Origin: Alphaproteobacteria bacterium | GTDB lineage: Bacteria; Pseudomonadota; Alphaproteobacteria; Rhodobacterales; Rhodobacteraceae | Assembly (NCBI GenBank): GCA_029289325.1 | Contig: JARFTV010000021.1 | Coordinates: 1-64,000, forward strand | DNA: 64,000 bases | Direction: 5' to 3' | Part shown: piece by piece, positions 18,701-28,789 of the stretch | Position numbering within the stretch: the stretch's first letter is position 1 | Layout: every line of letters begins with the position of its first letter | Position numbers and translations under genes: made by a program | The notes under the pieces: model-generated | What the model saw: the letters and a program-made list of their open reading frames with translations, nothing else | The model's database searches: none | What the model was told of the DNA's origin: nothing

Positions 18701-19602
18701 CTGGCACCCTCGGTCAGGGGAGAAAGCGAGGCAAGGCCCGCAAGCGTGCAGTCGGTCGCGTTCAGCCGCTGCGCCTCCACGCCCTGCACCTGCAGCGCCC
18801 GCGCATAGGCCGCCGACAGCTTCTCTGCCCCGATCAGCGTCACGCGCTGGCCCAGCCAATAGGGTTTCGCGGCCGCCAGTTCCGTCCCGATCAACAGGCC
18901 CGACAACCGCGCCCGCGCCGCCTGCGGCGTCAGGCCCGCGATCAGCCCCTCGGCCCGCAGCGAGAACAGCCGCGCGCCAAGCCGCTCCGGGCGCGACAGG
19001 GCATCCGAGACACCCGTATCGAAGGCCGCTTCGTCCCAACCGCCGCCCTGCATCCCGTGCCGCAGGACCGAGGCTTCGGACAACAGCGCGAACATCTCGC
19101 CGGTCATGTAGGTCTGGAAGCTGACCACCTCGCCCGCGCTGATGTGGACCCATTTGGAATGGGTCCCGGGCAGGCACAGGACCCCGTCATAGCCCGGCAT
19201 CAATCGCAGCGCGCCCGCAATCTGGGTTTCCTCGCCGCGCATCACGTCGGCGGGGCTGGTCTGCTTCAACCCCGGCGCAATCGCGACCTTCAGCCGGGGG
19301 TCATGGGTGGGCGCCATCACCTGCGCCCTGCGGTCCAGCGGCGTGCAGGGCACTGTCCGATACGGTGCCTCGCACCAGCCCTGCCGGCTGCCGACCATGC
19401 CGCAGGCCACGACCGGCGGCTTGCCCGACAGCCACGGCCCGATCAGCCGCAAAAGCGCGGGCTCGAACCCTTCGCGCGGAAGCTTGCCCATGCCCGCGTC
19501 GCTCTGCGCCTCGGCCAGCACCGTGCCATCCCCCGCCATCGCCCAGGCGCGCAGGTTCGAGGTGCCCCAGTCGACGGCGATCCAGGCGGGGGTCACGGTC
19601 AT
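18697..19602 (-). CDS. dgoK: 2-dehydro-3-deoxygalactonokinase
   Basis: 301 aa. Phosphorylates 2-keto-3-deoxygalactonate. An ASKHA-type nucleotide site begins the protein ([13 protein letters not shown]). The conserved [23 protein letters not shown] and SGLLIGTEL blocks are the DgoK hallmarks. The ATG at 19602 overlaps the TGA of the upstream SDR remnant (ATGA). A longer in-frame extension to 20310 is the shifted frame of the broken SDR, not a fusion. Confidence 0.92.
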   Translation of the reverse strand: MTVTPAWIAVDWGTSNLRAWAMAGDGTVLAEAQSDAGMGKLPREGFEPALLRLIGPWLSGKPPVVACGMVGSRQGWCEAPYRTVPCTPLDRRAQVMAPTHDPRLKVAIAPGLKQTSPADVMRGEETQIAGALRLMPGYDGVLCLPGTHSKWVHISAGEVVSFQTYMTGEMFALLSEASVLRHGMQGGGWDEAAFDTGVSDALSRPERLGARLFSLRAEGLIAGLTPQAARARLSGLLIGTELAAAKPYWLGQRVTLIGAEKLSAAYARALQVQGVEAQRLNATDCTLAGLASLSPLTEGAR

Positions 19603-20310
19603 GACGAAATATACCCCCCGTCCAGTACCAGCGTCTGCGAAGTCATCATCCGCGACGCCTCCGAGGCCAGGAACAGCACCGCTCCAGCCATGTCCGCAGG
19701 CTCGATCGGGTCGGGGATGCACTGCCGCGCCAGATGGGCGGCCAGCGACTCGGGCGTCACCCACCCGGATCCGGGCCGGCCCGAACTCGCGCGCCAGGGG
19801 CCGGGTCAGGCCGACGATCCCGGCGTTCGCGGTGATGTAGGCGGCATAGCCCGCATCCGCCATCATGAAGCTGATCGAGGAAAAGTTGATGATCGACCCG
19901 CCCCCCGCCGCCTGCATGCCCGGAATCACCGCCTGGCAGGCAAAGAAATAGGACCGCAGGTTCACCGCCATCGACCAGTCCCAGAAGGTCGGGTCCGTGC
20001 TCAGCGTATCGTGCCGCTGGTCGTTCGCGGCGTTGTTAACCAGCACCGTGATCGGCCCGTGCGCCCGCGCCGCCGCCGCCAGCGTCTGCTGCAACTGGTC
20101 CACGACCGAGATGTCGCAGGTCAGGAACAGCGGCCGGTTCCCCGTCGCCGCCTCCATCGCATCGCAGAAGGCCGTCGCATCCGACCTTTGACAGAAGGCC
20201 ACCTTGGCCCCCTGGCGCAGGAAGGCTTCGGTCAGCGCGGCCCCGATGCCCGAGCCGCCGCCGGTGATGAACACCGACCGGCCCTTCAGATCGTCGAATG
20301 TCACAGCCAT
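19599..20310 (-). pseudogene. SDR-family dehydrogenase (galactose/sugar dehydrogenase-like), internal deletion plus frameshift
   Basis: From ATG 20310 the first ~178 codons encode an SDR: VFITGGGSGIGAALTE (NAD motif), NNAAND, and SIINFSSIS with the catalytic Ser. At about 19762 the frame is lost. The remainder continues in the next frame as VTPESLAAHLARQCIPDPI, then LFLASEASRMMTS and LVLDGG, ending at TGA 19599, which overlaps dgoK. The normal segment between RIRVN and the TPE motif (about 17 residues including the APGW motif) is absent. A deletion of roughly 50 bp, not a multiple of three, is therefore likely. The YxxxK motif also reads Y-ITA-N. Operon position suggests the sugar 1-dehydrogenase step. 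Confidence 0.82.
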
Positions 20311-20320
20311 CCTCTGCCCC

Positions 20321-21676
20321 TTACGCCGCCTTGCGCGATCTCAGCCAGGCGGGCATCCAATCGCCATGCGCGGCGATCAGGTCGTCCACCAGCTGGCGGA
20401 TCTGGCGCAGGTCCAGCTCGGCCGCGGTATGCGGATCCAGCATCGCCGCGTGGTAGACATGCTCGCGGTTTTCCTCAACCAGCGCGGCGACGGTTAGTTC
20501 CTGCACGTTCACATTGGTCCGCATCAGGGCGACCAGCTGCGGCGGGATGTCGTTCACGCAGGTCGGCTGCAAGCCGTTCGCATCGACCAGCACCGGCACC
20601 TCGACCGCCGCCCCGGCGGGCAGCTGCGGGATATAGCCCCGGTTCGGCACGTTCCCGTAGATGACCGAGGGCGCCCCCGTGACGACCGAGTTCATGATCG
20701 TCGCCGCATATTCATGCGTCGGTTTCACCACGATCTTGTCCGCGCGGCGGTATTCCTCGGCCTGCGCCTCCCATTTCGCGATCTGCTCCTCGCAGCGCAC
20801 CGGATATTCGTCCAGCGGGATGCCAAACTCGGTGATCAGGTCGGGCCGGTGGCTCTTGATGAACCACGGCACATATTCGGCGAAATGCTCGCTGGATTCG
20901 GTGACGAAATAGCCCAGATGGGTCATCACCTCATACCGCACCTTGTTCGGGCACCGCGGGTTCCAGCTGGACGGCTTGGGGATCGCTCCCCGGCGATAGC
21001 CGTCCAGCAGCGCGGGATAAAGGTCGCGATAGCTCCCGTCCGGCTGCCGCGCCTCGAAGTTCAGGTAAAAGGCCATGTGGTTGATGCCCGCCGCCCGATA
21101 GCGCAGGTCGGAAACCGGGATCTCCAGATCCCGCGCCAGCTCCTCGGCCGTGCCCTGCACCGAGTGGCACAGACCCACCTGCCGGATATCCGGGTAACGC
21201 GCCCCCAGCGCCCAGGTGTTGATCGCCATCGGGTTGACATATTGCAGCATGATCGCATCCGGGCAGACCGCGCGCATGTCCTCGGCCAGCTTCCACAGAT
21301 GCGGCACGGTCCGCAGGCCGCGCATGATGCCCCCGATGCCCAGCGTGTCGGCGATGGTCTGGCGCAGGCCAAGCCGCTTCGGCACCTCGAAATCCGTCAC
21401 GGTGCAGGGCTTGTAGCCGCCGATCTGGAAGGCGACGATCACGAAATCCGCCCCTTCGATGGCCCGGCGCTGGTCCATATGCGTCTCGACCGTCGCTGGA
21501 ACCCCAAGGCTGGCGACCATCTTCCGCGCCACCAGCTCGGATTCCTCCAGCCGTTTGCGGTCGATGTCCATCAGGCTGATCTTCGCCCCGGCCAGCGCCG
21601 GCATCGACAGTGCATCGCCGATCAGGTTCTTCATGAAGACGGTCGAACCGGCCCCGATGAAGGCAATCTTGGTCAT
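20321..21676 (-). CDS. Alpha-galactosidase/alpha-glucosidase, GH4 (MelA type)
   Basis: 451 aa NAD- and Mn-dependent glycosidase. The N-terminal Rossmann motif is MTKIAFIGAGSTVF, followed by SLMDID. GGYKPCTVTDFEVP, LQYVNPMAINTWAL, the metal-binding Cys/His in QVGLCHSVQG and the GINHMAF segment are the GH4 landmarks, closest in wording to MelA alpha-galactosidases. Cytoplasmic, acting on imported oligosaccharide. The ATG 21676 overlaps the permease stop (ATGA). The SDR remnant starts 10 bp after its stop. Confidence 0.9.
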   Translation of the reverse strand: MTKIAFIGAGSTVFMKNLIGDALSMPALAGAKISLMDIDRKRLEESELVARKMVASLGVPATVETHMDQRRAIEGADFVIVAFQIGGYKPCTVTDFEVPKRLGLRQTIADTLGIGGIMRGLRTVPHLWKLAEDMRAVCPDAIMLQYVNPMAINTWALGARYPDIRQVGLCHSVQGTAEELARDLEIPVSDLRYRAAGINHMAFYLNFEARQPDGSYRDLYPALLDGYRRGAIPKPSSWNPRCPNKVRYEVMTHLGYFVTESSEHFAEYVPWFIKSHRPDLITEFGIPLDEYPVRCEEQIAKWEAQAEEYRRADKIVVKPTHEYAATIMNSVVTGAPSVIYGNVPNRGYIPQLPAGAAVEVPVLVDANGLQPTCVNDIPPQLVALMRTNVNVQELTVAALVEENREHVYHAAMLDPHTAAELDLRQIRQLVDDLIAAHGDWMPAWLRSRKAA

Positions 21677-22518
21677 TTTACGGCTCCAAGGGTAAGGCCC
21701 GCGATGAAATGCTTCTGCATCAGGAAGAACATGGCGACGGGCGGAAGGGCGGCGAGGATGGACCCGGCCGAGACGAGGTGCCACTGGGCGATCCACTGGC
21801 CATTGAGCGATGACAGCCCCGCGGTGATCGGCTGGCTGTCCACGCCCTGCGTCAGCACCGTGGCCCAGAAGAAGTCGTTCCAGATGAAGGTGAAGACCAG
21901 CACCGACAGGGCCGCGATGGCGGGTCGCATCAGCGGCAGGACGATATACCAGAAGATGCGCCATTCGGTGACGCCCTCGACCCTTGCGGCCTCGATCAGC
22001 TCATAGGGCAGCGCCTTGATGAAGTTGCGCATGAACAGCGTGCAGAACCCGGTTTGAAACGCGATGTGGAACAGCGCCAGGCCATACCAGGTGTTGTACA
22101 TGCCCAGTTGCAGCGTCATGTCGCGGACCGGGACCATCAGGATCTGGAACGGGACGAAGTTCCCGGCCACGAACATGAAGAACACCAGGATGTTCGCGCG
22201 GAACCCGTAAACCGCCAGCGCAAAGCCGGTCATCAGGCTCAGGCTCACAGCGCCGATCACTGTCGGGATCGTCACCCAAAGCGAGTTGACCATGTACTTG
22301 CCGATCGGGGTCTGGGTGAAGATGAAGACATAATTCTCCCAGGCGATGCCCGAGGGCATCCCGAAGTAATTGCCTTGCGCAAGGTCGGACGCGGGCCGCA
22401 GCGAGGTCAGGGCCACGCCCAGCAGCGGGAACAGCCAGATCACCAGCGCGATGGGCAGGGCGATGGTGTAAAGCCACTGCGCGGGGGCGCTGAATTGCTG
22501 GATGGGACGGGGAAACAT
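21673..22518 (-). CDS. Carbohydrate ABC transporter permease (MalG type)
   Basis: 281 aa, six membrane helices. The EAA loop is EAARVEGVTEWRIFWYIVLPLMRPA, typical of binding-protein-dependent sugar permeases. Ends IAGLTLGAVK as in many MalG-type proteins. It pairs with the permease immediately upstream and with the ATPase at 25643. Likely imports galactosides, judging from the linked alpha- and beta-galactosidases. Confidence 0.92.
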   Translation of the reverse strand: MFPRPIQQFSAPAQWLYTIALPIALVIWLFPLLGVALTSLRPASDLAQGNYFGMPSGIAWENYVFIFTQTPIGKYMVNSLWVTIPTVIGAVSLSLMTGFALAVYGFRANILVFFMFVAGNFVPFQILMVPVRDMTLQLGMYNTWYGLALFHIAFQTGFCTLFMRNFIKALPYELIEAARVEGVTEWRIFWYIVLPLMRPAIAALSVLVFTFIWNDFFWATVLTQGVDSQPITAGLSSLNGQWIAQWHLVSAGSILAALPPVAMFFLMQKHFIAGLTLGAVK

Positions 22519-22519
22519 C

Positions 22520-23434
22520 TCAACGCTCCCTTTCGTCGCGCCACATCTTCCAGATGAAGCCCGAGATGAAGACCATCATGATCAGGAACAGCACGACGGC
22601 AATCGCCGCGCCATAGCCCATGCGGAAGCCGTATTCGCCCAGCGCCATCTCGAACATGTAATAGGACAGCACGCGGGACGACCCGAACGGCCCGCCATTG
22701 GTCATGATCGACACCAGGTCAAAGCTCCGCAGCGCGCCGATCACGGTGACGATGACAGCGATGAAGGTCGCCGGGCGCAGTTGCGGCAGCACGACATACC
22801 ACAGCATCCGCCAGCCCTTGGCCCCATCCAGCCGCGCGGCCTCGATCTGGTCGGGGGCGACGTTGTTCAGCCCGGTCAGGTAAAGGATCATCACATAGGC
22901 GATCTGCGGCCAAAGCCCGGCGGCGATGATCCCGTAGGTGACAAGCTCCGGGTCGGCCAGGATCGCGGTGCCCCGGCCGAAGATGGATTCGGTCAGCAGG
23001 TAGAACAGCCCGAAATTCGGCGCGTAGAACCACGAGAACATCAGGCCGACGACGACCTGACTGATCACGAAAGGGAAGAAGAACAAGGACTTGTAAAGCC
23101 GGATGCCGGTAACGGTCTGGTTCAGGAAGATCGCGATGAAAAGGCCGATGGGCAGCGCCAGCATGTACAGGACCAGCCATTTCAGGTTGTTCCACAGGCT
23201 GGTCTCGAACGCCGGGTCGCGCATCAGCTCGGCATAATTGCCCATGCCCACGAAACGCCCGGTGAACTCGCCATCGCGGTTGTAAAGTCCGTCCCAGTCA
23301 TAGAACGACAGGCTGATGCTCTGCACGATCGGCCAAAGCACATAGACCCCGAACATGAACAGCCCCGGCGCCAGGAACAGCCAGGGCGCAAGCCGCCGCT
23401 GGTTCCACCGCCCCGCCTTCGATGCCATCGCCAT
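22520..23434 (-). CDS. Sugar ABC transporter permease (MalF type)
   Basis: 304 aa, six membrane helices after a short cytoplasmic N-terminus (WNQRRLAPWLFLAPGLFMFGVYVLWP). EAA loop: EAARLDGAKGWRMLWYVVLPQLRPA. Forms the heterodimeric channel with the MalG-type partner, whose gene starts one base after this stop. The 54-bp gap to the binding-protein gene contains a terminator-like hairpin. Confidence 0.92.
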   Translation of the reverse strand: MAMASKAGRWNQRRLAPWLFLAPGLFMFGVYVLWPIVQSISLSFYDWDGLYNRDGEFTGRFVGMGNYAELMRDPAFETSLWNNLKWLVLYMLALPIGLFIAIFLNQTVTGIRLYKSLFFFPFVISQVVVGLMFSWFYAPNFGLFYLLTESIFGRGTAILADPELVTYGIIAAGLWPQIAYVMILYLTGLNNVAPDQIEAARLDGAKGWRMLWYVVLPQLRPATFIAVIVTVIGALRSFDLVSIMTNGGPFGSSRVLSYYMFEMALGEYGFRMGYGAAIAVVLFLIMMVFISGFIWKMWRDERER

Positions 23435-23452
23435 GCCGTCTCCCGTGAAAAA

Positions 23453-23477
23453 GGGCGCCCCCGCGACAGGGGCGCCC
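23453..23477 (-). terminator. Intercistronic attenuator after the sugar-binding-protein gene
   Basis: On the minus strand a 9-bp GC stem (GGGCGCCCC/GGGGCGCCC, 7-nt loop) is followed by TTTTTC, 12 nt after the binding-protein stop and before the permease genes. It probably gives partial termination, so the binding protein is made in excess. Confidence 0.7.
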
Positions 23478-23488
23478 GGATCCTCAGA

Positions 23489-24742
23489 TCACTGCGGATA
23501 GATGCGCAGGCGGGTCTGCTCCAGCCGCCCGAGGATCGCCTCAAGCTGCTCGGGCTGGACCAGGAACTGCTGGAAGCCTTCCATCCCGGCCTTGGCATAT
23601 TCCGCATCCGCGTCGCGGTCCCAGAACTGCGCGATGCCGCCCGTCGCGGTGGACAGCGCCTCGAAGCCCGCGGTCAGGAACGGGTCGGCCGGATCGACCG
23701 TTGCGTTCTTGTTGGTCGGCAGCTGCCCCACCGCCGCGTTCCACTTGGACTGCGCCTCGGCCGAGGCCATGTAGGCCAGGAACGTCTTGGCATCCTCGGG
23801 GTTCTTCGCGCCCGAGGTCAGGTGGATCGTGTCGGTCGGCGCTTCCTCGGCCCGGGCGATGCCCGCGGTGATCTCGGGGAACACCATGAAGCCCAGGTTG
23901 TCGTTCGTCATCCCGCCTTCCTTGAAGACGCCGACGGCAAAGTTGCCCATCACATAGTTCGCCGCCTTGCCCTGCACGAAGAGCGCCGCCGCATCCTGCC
24001 AGTCGATCGCGGCATGGTTCCGCGTCACGAAGGGCTGCAACTTGCCCAGGTTCTCGAACACCGCCCGCGCTTCCGGCGAGGTCCAGCTGACCTTCCCGGC
24101 CGCCAGATCGCTGTGGAACTCATAGCCGTTGGTCCGCAGCGAGACATAGTCGAAGATCCCCGCCACCGGCCACAGCGCGCTGGACCCGGTGGTGACGCAG
24201 TCGATCCCCGCCGCCGCGAACTTCTCGCAATTGGCCAGGAACTGGTCCCAGCTCACGCCCTCGGGCCCCGGAGCCTCGACCCCCGCCGCCGCATAGGCGT
24301 CGCGGTTATAGTAGATGCCCCACTGATAATAGGTGTAGGGGATCGCATACTGCTTGCCGTCGATCGTCGACGACGGCACCGACGAGGCCAGCGCCTCCAT
24401 CAGCCCGTTATCGGCCCAGACGTCCGAGATATCCGCAAACAGCCCCGCCTCCACGAAGGGCCGCATCCGGTTCGCCGCATACCAGTTCGCCAGATCCGGC
24501 GGGTTCGCGGTCAGGAAGTTGCGGATCGCGTTCTTGTAGCCCTCATGGTCGAAATTCGTCAGCTGGATGTCGATCTCGGGGTTCGCGGCTTCGAAATCGG
24601 CGATCAGCGCCTCGGCCGCCGCCAGCGGGATCGGGTCGTAGTCCGCGTTCCAGGTGACGACGCGCTTGTCCTGCGCGAAGGCCGAAGTGGACAGCATCAG
24701 CGCCGCCCCGAGCGCCAGCGCGCCCGTCATTTTGTGAACCAT
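23489..24742 (-). CDS. Extracellular sugar-binding protein of ABC transporter
   Basis: 417 aa with a signal peptide (HKMTGALALGAALMLSTSAFAQ). The family-1 solute-binding fold is indicated by RVVTWNADYDP, the conserved AYTYYQWGIYYN-like segment (IPYTYYQWGIYYNRDAY), and SFLAYM-type C-terminal motifs. Periplasmic. First gene of the galactoside operon, divergent from iclR across a 103-bp A/T-rich control region. Ligand inferred from the glycosidases downstream to be an alpha- or beta-galactoside. Confidence 0.9.
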   Translation of the reverse strand: MVHKMTGALALGAALMLSTSAFAQDKRVVTWNADYDPIPLAAAEALIADFEAANPEIDIQLTNFDHEGYKNAIRNFLTANPPDLANWYAANRMRPFVEAGLFADISDVWADNGLMEALASSVPSSTIDGKQYAIPYTYYQWGIYYNRDAYAAAGVEAPGPEGVSWDQFLANCEKFAAAGIDCVTTGSSALWPVAGIFDYVSLRTNGYEFHSDLAAGKVSWTSPEARAVFENLGKLQPFVTRNHAAIDWQDAAALFVQGKAANYVMGNFAVGVFKEGGMTNDNLGFMVFPEITAGIARAEEAPTDTIHLTSGAKNPEDAKTFLAYMASAEAQSKWNAAVGQLPTNKNATVDPADPFLTAGFEALSTATGGIAQFWDRDADAEYAKAGMEGFQQFLVQPEQLEAILGRLEQTRLRIYPQ

Positions 24743-24845
24743 GGTTTCCTCCCGTCGGTTTCACTATTTGAAACTTAGTCTTGAATATTGAAAACTATGT
24801 CGGCTATCGTTATCCCTGTCAACAACGACGTTCCGGGAGGGAACC
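24743..24845. promoter_or_regulatory. Divergent control region with IclR-type operator candidates
   Basis: Short A/T-rich region between the binding-protein gene and iclR. Inverted repeat GTTTC-actattt-GAAAC at 24758-24774 and a related box TTGAATATTGAAAAC at 24781-24795. Both are placed to control the minus-strand operon and iclR itself. The operator assignment is inference. Confidence 0.5.
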
Positions 24846-25642
24846 ATGGCGGCCGAGGGCCACGCAGACGGGACAGTGGGCAAGGCGCTGGATGTGCTGG
24901 ACATGGTGGCCAGCCATGGTCGCCCCGTGCGCTTCTCCGATCTTCTGGTGCAATCGGCCTATCCCAAGGCCACGCTTTACCGGCTCTTGCAGACGCTGAC
25001 GCATCAGGGAATGCTGACGCTGGACCCCGATACGGGCACCTACGCCTTGGGTGTCCGGCTTGTCCGGCTGGCCCATGCCGCCTGGGCGCAGTCCTCGCTT
25101 GCCCCGATCGCCCGGCCCCATCTTGATGAACTTGCGGCAAAAACCGGCGAGACGATCCATCTGGCGCAGATGGATCAGGGCCAGGTGCTTTACGTCGACA
25201 AGCGCAACGCCGCCAAGCCGGTGGAGATGTTCGCCCAGGCTGGCAAGGTGGGCCCTGCCTATTGCACCGGCGTCGGCAAGGCGATGCTCGCCTGGGCCCC
25301 GCCCGAGGCGCTGGAGGCCGCGATTGCCCGGCAGTCCTTCTACCGCCACACCGAGCACACGCTCGACACGCCCGCGAAACTGATCGCCGAGCTTCAGGCG
25401 ATTCGCGCCCGCGGCCATGCCTTCGACCGCGAAGAGCATGAATCGGGAATCATCTGCTGCGCCGTGCCGATCCTCAGCCGCTCGGGCCGGGTGATGGGCG
25501 CGCTCTCGGTCACTTCGACCACCGCGCGGACGACGCTGGACGCACTCGGGGCGCAGGCGCCGATGATCAAAGACATCGCGGCGAAGATCGCCGCCGAAGC
25601 GGAAAGCTGGCGCTTTCCGGAACAGGTTCAGGGGAGGAACGC

Positions 25643-25646
<4 letters not shown>
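24846..25646 (+). CDS. IclR family transcriptional regulator
   Basis: 266 aa. N-terminal winged HTH ([24 protein letters not shown], then [19 protein letters not shown]). The C-terminal IclR effector domain has [34 protein letters not shown] and the [11 protein letters not shown] block. Start chosen at ATG 24846 after GGGAGGG. Divergent from the transporter-glycosidase operon and overlapping the ABC ATPase gene (ATGA), so probably the local regulator of galactoside use. Confidence 0.92.
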
Positions 25647-26695
<1,049 letters not shown>

Positions 26696-26701
26696 TCGCC
26701 C

Positions 26702-26750
26702 GTCGATGACTTCGTCACTCCTCGCTCGCGTGGCGAGGAGATGCCGACCT
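26702..26750. repeat. Palindromic REP-like element, copy 2
   Basis: CTCCTCGC (26718-26725) and GCGAGGAG (26733-26740) form an 8-bp stem with a 7-nt loop, in the same word order as the element at 9701-9759 (GTCGA, CTTCG, CACTCCTCGC, GCGAGGAG, GACCT). It lies between convergent genes. A second small hairpin, CCCTGA-tttt-TCAGGG, follows at 26827-26842. Confidence 0.6.
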
Positions 26751-26870
26751 CGGGGGACAAGCGCCACGCCCCGCGAATTCGCACGAGGAGCAACCGTTAA
26801 GAAATCCTGAACGCCCACACGCAAGACCCTGATTTTTCAGGGAATCTCGCGCTTGTCCACCGTGGACAGA

Positions 26871-27809
26871 TCAGTGCCCGGCCAGGAATTTCTCCGCATC
26901 CAGCGCCGCCATGCAGCCCATTCCGGCGCTCGTCACCGCCTGCCGGTAGATGTGGTCCGTCAGGTCCCCCGCCGCGAAGACCCCCGGAATCGCCGTCCGG
27001 GTGCTGCCGGGTTCGACCACCACATAGCCCCCCGAATGCAGCGGCAGCTGGTCCTTCACCAGTTCCGAGGCCGGGGCATGCCCGATCGCCACGAAGAACC
27101 CGTCGCAGGGGATCACCCCCTCCACCCCGGTCTTCAGGTTCTGGACCCGCACCCCCGTCACCCCCAGAGGGGCCTCGGTCCCCAGGATCTCGGTCACCGC
27201 CGTATCCCAGACCACCTCGACCTTCGGGTTCTTGAACAGCCGGTCCTGCATGATCTTCTCGGCCCGGAAACTGTCGCGGCGGTGGATCACCGTCACCTTC
27301 GAGGCGAAGTTGGTCAGGAACAGCGCCTCCTCGACGGCCGTATTCCCGCCCCCGATCACCACCACTTCCTTGCCCCGGTAGAAGAACCCGTCACAGGTCG
27401 CGCAGGCCGAGACCCCGAAGCCCTTGAACTTCTCCTCGCTGGGCAGCCCCAGCCACTTCGCCTGCGCCCCCGTCGCCAGGATCACCGCGTCGGCCGTGTA
27501 GGTCGTCCCGCTGTCCGCCGCCGCCACGAAGGGCCGCTGCGACAGGTCCAGGCTGGTGATGTAGTCCGAGATCACTTCGGCCCCCATCGCCCTGGCATGT
27601 TCCTCCATCCGCACCATCAGGTCGGGCCCCTGGACGGAGTGGTCGCCCGGCCAGTTCTCGACCTCGGTCGTAATGGTCAGCTGCCCGCCGGGCTGCAGGC
27701 CCTGGATCAGGATCGGCTCCAGCATCGCCCGGGCAGAATAGACCGCGGCCGTATAGCCCGCGGGGCCGGAGCCGATGATCAGAACCTTGGTGTGACGCGT
27801 CTCGCCCAT
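26871..27809 (-). CDS. trxB: Thioredoxin-disulfide reductase
   Basis: 312 aa. Transfers electrons from NADPH through FAD to thioredoxin in the cytoplasm. FAD motif [12 protein letters not shown] (11-22), redox pair Cys136/Cys139 in [13 protein letters not shown] motif [16 protein letters not shown], and the C-terminal [13 protein letters not shown] block. Full length. Divergent from the Lrp-family gene, an arrangement common in this bacterial family. Confidence 0.96.
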   Translation of the reverse strand: MGETRHTKVLIIGSGPAGYTAAVYSARAMLEPILIQGLQPGGQLTITTEVENWPGDHSVQGPDLMVRMEEHARAMGAEVISDYITSLDLSQRPFVAAADSGTTYTADAVILATGAQAKWLGLPSEEKFKGFGVSACATCDGFFYRGKEVVVIGGGNTAVEEALFLTNFASKVTVIHRRDSFRAEKIMQDRLFKNPKVEVVWDTAVTEILGTEAPLGVTGVRVQNLKTGVEGVIPCDGFFVAIGHAPASELVKDQLPLHSGGYVVVEPGSTRTAIPGVFAAGDLTDHIYRQAVTSAGMGCMAALDAEKFLAGH

Positions 27810-27917
27810 GCTTGCCCCCGGAAAACCTGGACCCCGATATAGCCAGCCCCGCAGGGGGCGGAAAGCCCCTGCATGGCGGCTTTGCCGGCAGCGATACAGT
27901 GCGAAGCGAATGTTTTC

Positions 27918-27946
27918 TTGCGCATTGTTGAAACATTATTGCGCAA
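27918..27946. promoter_or_regulatory. Lrp-type operator candidate between trxB and lrp
   Basis: TTGCGCA and TGCGCAA form a perfect inverted repeat with 15 nt between them. The spacer includes the small palindrome TGTT-ga-AACA. It sits 44 bp before the Lrp-family start, a usual place for autoregulation. Binding is inferred, not shown. Confidence 0.5.
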
Positions 27947-27989
27947 CTGGCCCACCCTGCTTAAGTAGGGCATCCGAACGGAGGCGCCC

Positions 27990-28490
27990 ATGGCCGGACA
28001 CAAGCTTGACCCCATCGACCGTCAGATCCTGGCCGAGCTCCAGGCTGACGGGCGCATGACCAATGTCGAGCTGGCCAGCCGCGTCGGCATTTCGGCCCCG
28101 CCGTGCCTGCGAAGGGTCCGCGGGCTGGAGGAAGCAGGGTATATCCGCGGCTACCACGCTGACATCGACGCGCGGGAGCTGGGGTTCGAGGTTCAGGTCT
28201 TCGCCATGGTCCGGCTGAACAGCCAGGCCGAGGCCGACCTATCGGCCTTCGAGGCGCGCTGCCGCGCCTGGCCACTGGTCCGCGAATGTCACATGCTGAA
28301 CGGAGAGATCGACTTCATCCTGAAATGCGTCTCGCCCGACCTGTCGACCTTCCAGAGCTTCCTGACCGAGGAACTGCTGAAGGCCGACCATGTTGCCAAC
28401 GTCAAGACGAGCCTGGTGATCCGCTGCGCCAAGGACGAACCCGGCCTGCCCTTCGACGTGCTGGAAGCCCGGCTGGCAAGAAACGCCTAG
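27990..28490 (+). CDS. Lrp/AsnC family transcriptional regulator
   Basis: 166 aa. N-terminal HTH (LDPIDRQILAELQADGRMTN, VELASRVGISAPPCLRRV) and C-terminal RAM ligand-binding domain (EVQVFAMVRL, VRECHMLNGEIDFILKC). The GAGGCGCCC before ATG 27990 is a moderate ribosome site. The divergent placement with trxB suggests autoregulation and possibly control of trxB. Effector unknown. Confidence 0.92.
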   Translation: MAGHKLDPIDRQILAELQADGRMTNVELASRVGISAPPCLRRVRGLEEAGYIRGYHADIDARELGFEVQVFAMVRLNSQAEADLSAFEARCRAWPLVRECHMLNGEIDFILKCVSPDLSTFQSFLTEELLKADHVANVKTSLVIRCAKDEPGLPFDVLEARLARNA

Positions 28491-28678
28491 CGCGCGGCCC
28501 CGTGAAGCGGGCGGGTCGCCGCCTTCAGCCGCATCGCAAAGCCCTTTTCCCCGGACGCCATCCGCCGCGCCGAGGGCTGTTTGGCAGCAACCCGCGCCGG
28601 AGTGCGGGCCTCGGCCTCGGCCACGGCGGCAAGCACCGATACGATCCAGCGCCGCTTGGTCTTCAGTTCGATGATCAT
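28487..28678 (-). CDS. Small basic hypothetical protein
   Basis: 63 aa (MIIELKTKRRWIVSVLAAVA, then EAEARTPARVAAKQPSARRM and SGEKGFAMRLKAATRPLHGA). Strongly basic, with a short hydrophobic stretch near the N-terminus. Its stop overlaps the lrp stop by 4 bp. No family recognised. The composition suggests a real protein, but a non-coding interpretation cannot be excluded. Confidence 0.45.
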   Translation of the reverse strand: MIIELKTKRRWIVSVLAAVAEAEARTPARVAAKQPSARRMASGEKGFAMRLKAATRPLHGAAR

Positions 28679-28789
28679 GCTTTTCCCCGACAGCACGCCT
28701 TGTTCAGCGTGACCGTGGAGGTGGATTGCGGCGGCTATGGGGAAAAGATTGGGACCAAACGGTGCATTTTCATGCCTGTTCGCGTCCAA

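Noticed and set aside
18697-20310. A single 537-codon frame that joins an SDR N-terminus to 2-dehydro-3-deoxygalactonokinase
   Set aside because: The true end of the SDR is in another frame and overlaps the dgoK ATG. The apparent fusion is produced by the deletion frameshift.
22502-24778. 758-codon plus-strand open frame opposite the sugar permease and binding-protein genes
   Set aside because: Shadow frame; the minus-strand genes have signal peptide, EAA loops and membrane helices.
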